Origin: an uncultured Butyricicoccus sp.
GTDB lineage: Bacteria > Bacillota > Clostridia > Oscillospirales > Butyricicoccaceae
Length of the DNA stretch: 8,818 bases
NCBI GenBank assembly: GCA_947575935.1
Contig: CANPPM010000111.1
Location: 1 to 8,818 of the forward strand
Reading direction: 5' to 3'
Shown piece after piece: positions 5,600 to 8,818 of this stretch. Below the pieces are notes generated by a model. That model saw nothing but the letters and a program-made list of their open reading frames with translations. It was not told where the DNA came from and did no database searches. Position 1 is the stretch's first letter. Every line of letters begins with the position of its first letter. The position numbers were made by a program, and so were the translations under genes.

Positions 5600-7440
5600 A
5601 TGCCGCGTCCAATTCCCTGTATGCTTGTCAGTTCACGTCCGCTGTCAGTCAGCTCCTCAAAGCCTGGGATACTTCCTTCGACATTTTCCGCAAGCCAACC
5701 CATCGTCGCTAACTCGCGCGGCGTGGGGGCCCCCTCAAAGCGCAGTTTTTGGCCGCCCTGTGCAGTCAATTCCCCTGCAAAAGGCGCCAACCGTCCGCTG
5801 CAAAGCGCATCACGCAGCAGGTCGGCCAACTGTCGGGTCCCCTGCGGTATCCGACGCGACAGGACGATATTGACCGCGCCGCTGTTCAGACCCCACCAAT
5901 AGTTCACCGCACTTGCACCGCGGGTATCATTTTTCCAGCTGCCGTCCAAAATACGGCGTACAATCTTAACGTAAATTTCCCCCCAGCGGCACAGCGGAAT
6001 AGCAATATTATGGCTCTGTCCGGCAAGATAAAGTCCCGGCTGACGGGTCCTGGCATCGTAAGGCGACAAACGGTCCATCTCGCCAATATAGGTCACCCCT
6101 GCATCTGAAAGGCGGTTCCGACTGCCCGTCCCCCTGACCTGCGACCACTCCAAGAGAATCGCCGCACGTGGATTCACAAACCGCGCGCCCAGCGAAAAGG
6201 CATTGATATCGGCAGTTGTACCATAAATTGGCGCATCTGCAATATAGTTGATCCGGTCGTTGGCCGTCAGCGCCCCGGCGACCGCACCCAACAGATACTG
6301 CGCTTCATAGGTGCGGGCATAATAGGTACGCACCGACGGGTAGCTCATCCCCAACGAACAATTCAAAAATTTAACCTGTGGATAAGCGACCGCTGCCTTG
6401 ACACCAGCCTGCCAAAGCTGCGGACTGGTTACGAAAATAACGTTCGTGCCACTGTTTACCGCATCCTGAAACGCCACAGCTGCCGCCTCCGGACTGGCAA
6501 TCCCCTCATATGAACGCGTTTCAATTTCAAGTGCAGCTTCCAGGTCGCGGCGCCCCAGCTCATGGGCATATACCCAGGCAGACTCATGCGCCGTGCGGTC
6601 ATGCACAAAAGCCACACGTACATCACCCGAAAAATGCAGCAGCGGCACCTTCGCCGTATCTTCGGTCAGTAATGCGACCCCCGCGCCCTTTTCCCGGTTG
6701 AGTAGTTCCGGGCGAAGACGTGCTAGGTCGCTGTCCAGCTCATGCGGCAGCTTACGCAAGGACTCCTGATAGTCAAATACGTCCAAATAAACCAGCAGCG
6801 ACTCAGCAGCCCTCTCCGGATCCCCGCCTTGCCGTATATAAGCCTCACGAAACATAAAATACAAATTTCGAAAAGCCTGTAAATCATCTGCATTCCATGG
6901 GGTCCCCGGCTCACGAGACAGGGCCTTGAGCAGATCAGCATATCCACCTACCCGATCGAACAGCAAATAATTAATTCCCGTCGCACGGTAAAAATCCAGA
7001 TATTCATAATACGGCTCGGTCTCGACCGTGCGTTTCGGAACATATCGCGTAACTGTACCCGGAATACTTACCGCACCATAAAATTTCAGAACACTGACAC
7101 GCTTATTCCCCTCAATGACATAATAACGCCCAAGGTATTCGATCGCTTTAATGGGATCTCGGATCCCCTCCTGCAGATGTGCTTCGCTCAAAGCAGCCCA
7201 CTTCAATGCAAACTCACTGTTCTCCTCCATCAAAGGAAAAAAATTGGGGGAAAATGAAATGGCACGGGCCTCAGTAAGCGTCCCCACAATCAAATCCATT
7301 GGAATATCAATCACACCGAGCGGCTCGCGGTATGCCAAATCAAGTTTGCATTCTTCAAGAATCGGAAGGATGCCGGCCGCTGTCGTTTTCCGGTCTTTCT
7401 GAGCAAGGCGCAGCGCCTTGCGATAGGTACTCATGGACAT
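5596..7440 (-). CDS. Cytoplasmic ParB-like/BMP-family ligand-binding fusion protein
   Basis: A 614-aa protein with two recognisable parts. Residues about 40-125 resemble the ParB/sulfiredoxin nuclease-like fold: VIDIPMDLIVGT, then RDPIKAIEYLGRYYVIEGNKRVSVLKF with the GNKR turn (111-114) at the place of the GxxR box. Residues about 273-560 match the basic membrane protein (BMP/Med) family of periplasmic-binding-like proteins: VRVAFVHD, NVIFVTSP (333-340), YPQVKFLNCS, EAQYLLGAVAGALT and NYWWGLNSG. BMP proteins are normally lipoproteins that bind nucleosides for ABC import; this one has no signal peptide or lipobox and no transporter genes beside it, so a cytoplasmic sensor role is inferred. The ATG at 7440 is chosen for AGGAGG 8 nt upstream; an in-frame GTG at 7521 would lie upstream of the likely -10 box. 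First gene of the operon. From memory, similar fusions beside a phosphoesterase occur in other Clostridia, usually annotated simply as BMP substrate-binding proteins. Confidence 0.85.
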   Translation of the reverse strand: MSMSTYRKALRLAQKDRKTTAAGILPILEECKLDLAYREPLGVIDIPMDLIVGTLTEARAISFSPNFFPLMEENSEFALKWAALSEAHLQEGIRDPIKAIEYLGRYYVIEGNKRVSVLKFYGAVSIPGTVTRYVPKRTVETEPYYEYLDFYRATGINYLLFDRVGGYADLLKALSREPGTPWNADDLQAFRNLYFMFREAYIRQGGDPERAAESLLVYLDVFDYQESLRKLPHELDSDLARLRPELLNREKGAGVALLTEDTAKVPLLHFSGDVRVAFVHDRTAHESAWVYAHELGRRDLEAALEIETRSYEGIASPEAAAVAFQDAVNSGTNVIFVTSPQLWQAGVKAAVAYPQVKFLNCSLGMSYPSVRTYYARTYEAQYLLGAVAGALTANDRINYIADAPIYGTTADINAFSLGARFVNPRAAILLEWSQVRGTGSRNRLSDAGVTYIGEMDRLSPYDARTRQPGLYLAGQSHNIAIPLCRWGEIYVKIVRRILDGSWKNDTRGASAVNYWWGLNSGAVNIVLSRRIPQGTRQLADLLRDALCSGRLAPFAGELTAQGGQKLRFEGAPTPRELATMGWLAENVEGSIPGFEELTDSGRELTSIQGIGRGI

Positions 7441-7448
7441 GCTTTCTG

Positions 7449-7454
7449 CCTCCT
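7449..7454 (-). promoter_or_regulatory. Ribosome binding site deciding the ParB/BMP gene start
   Basis: The minus strand reads AGGAGG, a perfect Shine-Dalgarno core, 8 nt before ATG 7440. This favours a 614-aa product over the 641-aa one starting from GTG 7521. Confidence 0.8.
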
Positions 7455-7504
7455 GACGCCTCGCAACAACCTGGGATCCAGTGTATGCACCGGTTCGTAT
7501 TTCC

Positions 7505-7534
7505 TGTAAACATTTTATCACAAAATCCTATCAT
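7505..7534 (+). promoter_or_regulatory. Tentative promoter for the amylosucrase-like gene
   Basis: TATCAT (7529-7534) is a 5-of-6 match to the -10 box, with a poor -35 (TGTAAA, 7505-7510) 18 bp upstream. Start would be near 7541, immediately before the cre-like site. It overlaps the spacer of the opposing promoter, so the two could exclude each other. The weak -35 keeps this tentative. Confidence 0.3.
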
Positions 7535-7540
7535 ATGCAA
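7512..7540 (-). promoter_or_regulatory. Putative sigma-A promoter of the ParB/BMP-phosphoesterase-AraC operon
   Basis: On the minus strand TTGCAT (7540-7535) and TAAAAT (7517-7512) stand 17 bp apart, and the -10 box carries an extended TG one base upstream (TGATAAAAT). Transcription would begin near 7505, giving a leader of about 65 nt. The -10 matches consensus 5 of 6; the -35 is weak (3 of 6), as is common for extended -10 promoters. Confidence 0.45.
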
Positions 7541-7543
7541 TCT

Positions 7544-7559
7544 TTGTAAACGTATTCTT
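7544..7559 (+). promoter_or_regulatory. Catabolite responsive element (cre), CcpA-type operator
   Basis: TTGTAAACGTATTCTT agrees with the Gram-positive cre consensus WTGNAARCGNWWWCAW at 15 of 16 positions, with one T in place of A near the end. It lies 31 nt before the amylosucrase-like start codon and just downstream of that gene's tentative promoter, the classic place for glucose repression by road block. Relative to the opposing promoter it lies upstream of the -35 box, where CcpA can activate. A LacI-family regulator with similar half-sites could use it instead. Confidence 0.6.
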
Positions 7560-7590
7560 TAAAATTTACCCCGAAAGGATGTACCGAAAC

Positions 7591-8818
7591 ATGACTGAAT
7601 TTGAAACACGCCTCGCACATGATTACGATGAACTGAAGTGGCTTTATACCGAACTATACGGAGAAACGCCACACTTTCAAAACCTGATCGACAGCGCCCG
7701 GAAATTTGCAAAAGAACGCCGGCCGGCGCTCACTGCGCTCGACCGTGAACGGGAGGCAGACCCAGAATGGTATCGCCGTTCAAACATGCTTGGTATGATG
7801 ATGTATACCGATCAGTTTGCAGGCAGGCTGTCCGGGATTGAAAAGCGGCTTCCTTACCTCAAAGAACTAAACATACGGTATCTCCACCTCATGCCATTGC
7901 TGAAAATGCCGAAAGAGCAGAACGACGGCGGCTATGCGGTCTCTGATTTCCGGCAAGTTGACGAACGCCTCGGCACAATCGACGAGCTGTCCTATCTTGC
8001 TGATGTATGCCGGGAGCAACAGATGAGTATCTGCCTTGATTTTATTGTCAACCACACCTCAGATGAACATGAATGGGCGATCCGGGCGAAAAAGGGCGAT
8101 CCAATTTATCAGGATCGCTACATGTGCTATGACACCTATGAAATCCCTGGAGAATATGAAAAAACCGTGCCGCAGGTCTTTCCCAATACCGCACCCGGCA
8201 ACTTCATTTTTTGCAAAGAAATGGGAAAATATATCCTGTCCAGCTTTAACCCTTATCAATGGGATATCAATTACAAAAATCCTGTGGTCTTTAACGAAAT
8301 GGCAGGCAATTTATTATATCTGGCAAATATTGGGGTTGAGATCTTTCGTATTGACGCAGTGCCGTATATTTGGAAGGAACTCGGTACAAGCTGCCGCAAT
8401 CTGCCGCAGGTACATACCATCATGCGTATGCTACGGATCTTGGCCAAAATAGTTTGCCCCGCCGTATTATTCAAGGGAGAAGTCGTGATGGCTCCCCATG
8501 AGGTAGCGCCCTATTTTGGGCCGGTTGACAAGCCGGAATGCGATATTCTTTATAATGTGACAACTATGGTCTGCATCTGGAACAGCCTCGCCACCCGGGA
8601 TGTGACCCTGCTCAAATGGCAAATGGATGCTATGGATGCACTGCCGCCCGAATTTACTTTTGTCAATTACGTGCGCTGCCATGACGATATCGGCTGGGGC
8701 CTAGAGGAACGATCGGTCGCATACCTGGGCTTTGACCCACTAGAACACAAAAAATTTCTTTATCATTTTTATACCGGCGACTATCCAGACAGCTTTGCAC
8801 GCGGCGAATTATACAACT
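7591..8818 (+). CDS. Amylosucrase-like GH13 enzyme (subfamily 4 type), 3' partial
   Basis: Sucrose-acting alpha-glucosyl enzyme; amylosucrases transfer glucose from sucrose to an alpha-1,4-glucan and release fructose. The window holds 409 codons of an expected ~600-640. Recognisable blocks in order: DQFAG (74-78), LHLMPL (98-103), DGGYAVSDF (112-120), DFIVNHTSDEHEW (150-162), IDAVPYIWKELGTSCRNLPQ (254-273) with nucleophile Asp255, FKGE with acid/base Glu297, and CHDDIGW (363-369) with His364 and Asp365, then SFARG (401-405). These align with Asp286, Glu328 and Asp393 of Neisseria polysaccharea amylosucrase from memory. The first 70 residues are helical-looking, as in amylosucrases, but about 30 residues shorter. 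ATG 7591 is chosen because AAAGGATG (7574-7581) sits at a workable distance; ATG 7579 would overlap it. No signal peptide. It could handle sucrose left by the alpha-galactosidase; a sucrose hydrolase or other transglucosidase is possible. Confidence 0.88.
   Translation, partial: MTEFETRLAHDYDELKWLYTELYGETPHFQNLIDSARKFAKERRPALTALDREREADPEWYRRSNMLGMMMYTDQFAGRLSGIEKRLPYLKELNIRYLHLMPLLKMPKEQNDGGYAVSDFRQVDERLGTIDELSYLADVCREQQMSICLDFIVNHTSDEHEWAIRAKKGDPIYQDRYMCYDTYEIPGEYEKTVPQVFPNTAPGNFIFCKEMGKYILSSFNPYQWDINYKNPVVFNEMAGNLLYLANIGVEIFRIDAVPYIWKELGTSCRNLPQVHTIMRMLRILAKIVCPAVLFKGEVVMAPHEVAPYFGPVDKPECDILYNVTTMVCIWNSLATRDVTLLKWQMDAMDALPPEFTFVNYVRCHDDIGWGLEERSVAYLGFDPLEHKKFLYHFYTGDYPDSFARGELYN

Noticed and set aside
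7441..7521. A 27-residue N-terminal extension of the ParB/BMP protein from GTG 7521
   Set aside because: A perfect AGGAGG lies inside this stretch at the right distance from ATG 7440, and the best -10 box lies downstream of the GTG, so the extension would not be transcribed as coding.
8036..8452. 138-codon plus-strand frame inside the amylosucrase-like gene
   Set aside because: The overlapping frame from 7591 encodes all GH13 catalytic blocks in order without a break; this frame has no family resemblance.

Overview
The window looks like part of the chromosome of a Gram-positive anaerobe of the class Clostridia, perhaps a gut member of the Oscillospirales/Ruminococcaceae. The evidence is strong AGGAGG-type ribosome binding sites, a streptococcal-msm-like sugar locus, a near-perfect CcpA (cre) site, and a ParB-like/BMP protein paired with a small metallophosphoesterase, an arrangement I remember from Clostridia. 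The placement is an inference and no species can be named.

Layout. Positions 1-3900 (+) carry the end of a raffinose/melibiose-type uptake and cleavage operon: a MsmF-like ABC permease (5' end outside the window), a MsmG-like permease, and a GH36 alpha-galactosidase. A 55-nt hairpin lies between the second permease and the alpha-galactosidase. Positions 3901-4135 form a convergent intergenic region with a strong bidirectional terminator and two weaker hairpins. Positions 4136-7440 (-) carry a compact three-gene operon read right to left: a signal-peptide-less ParB-like + BMP-type ligand-binding protein, a calcineurin-like phosphoesterase overlapping it by four bases, and an AraC-family regulator 12 nt further on. 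A 150-bp divergent control region (7441-7590) separates this operon from an amylosucrase-like GH13 gene (7591 to the window end, +), whose 3' end is outside.

How the parts may work together (inference): the permeases import alpha-galactosides such as raffinose, the alpha-galactosidase releases galactose and leaves sucrose, and the amylosucrase-like enzyme could use that sucrose, either transferring glucose to an alpha-glucan or hydrolysing it. In classical msm/raf loci that last step is done by the sucrose phosphorylase GtfA. The AraC regulator is a plausible MsmR-like controller, but it is co-directional with the ParB/BMP and phosphoesterase genes rather than with the sugar genes. The least understood part is the ParB/BMP-phosphoesterase-AraC operon. 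Every stretch over 100 bp without a gene is described in the feature list; no tRNA, rRNA, CRISPR array, insertion sequence or phage gene was seen.
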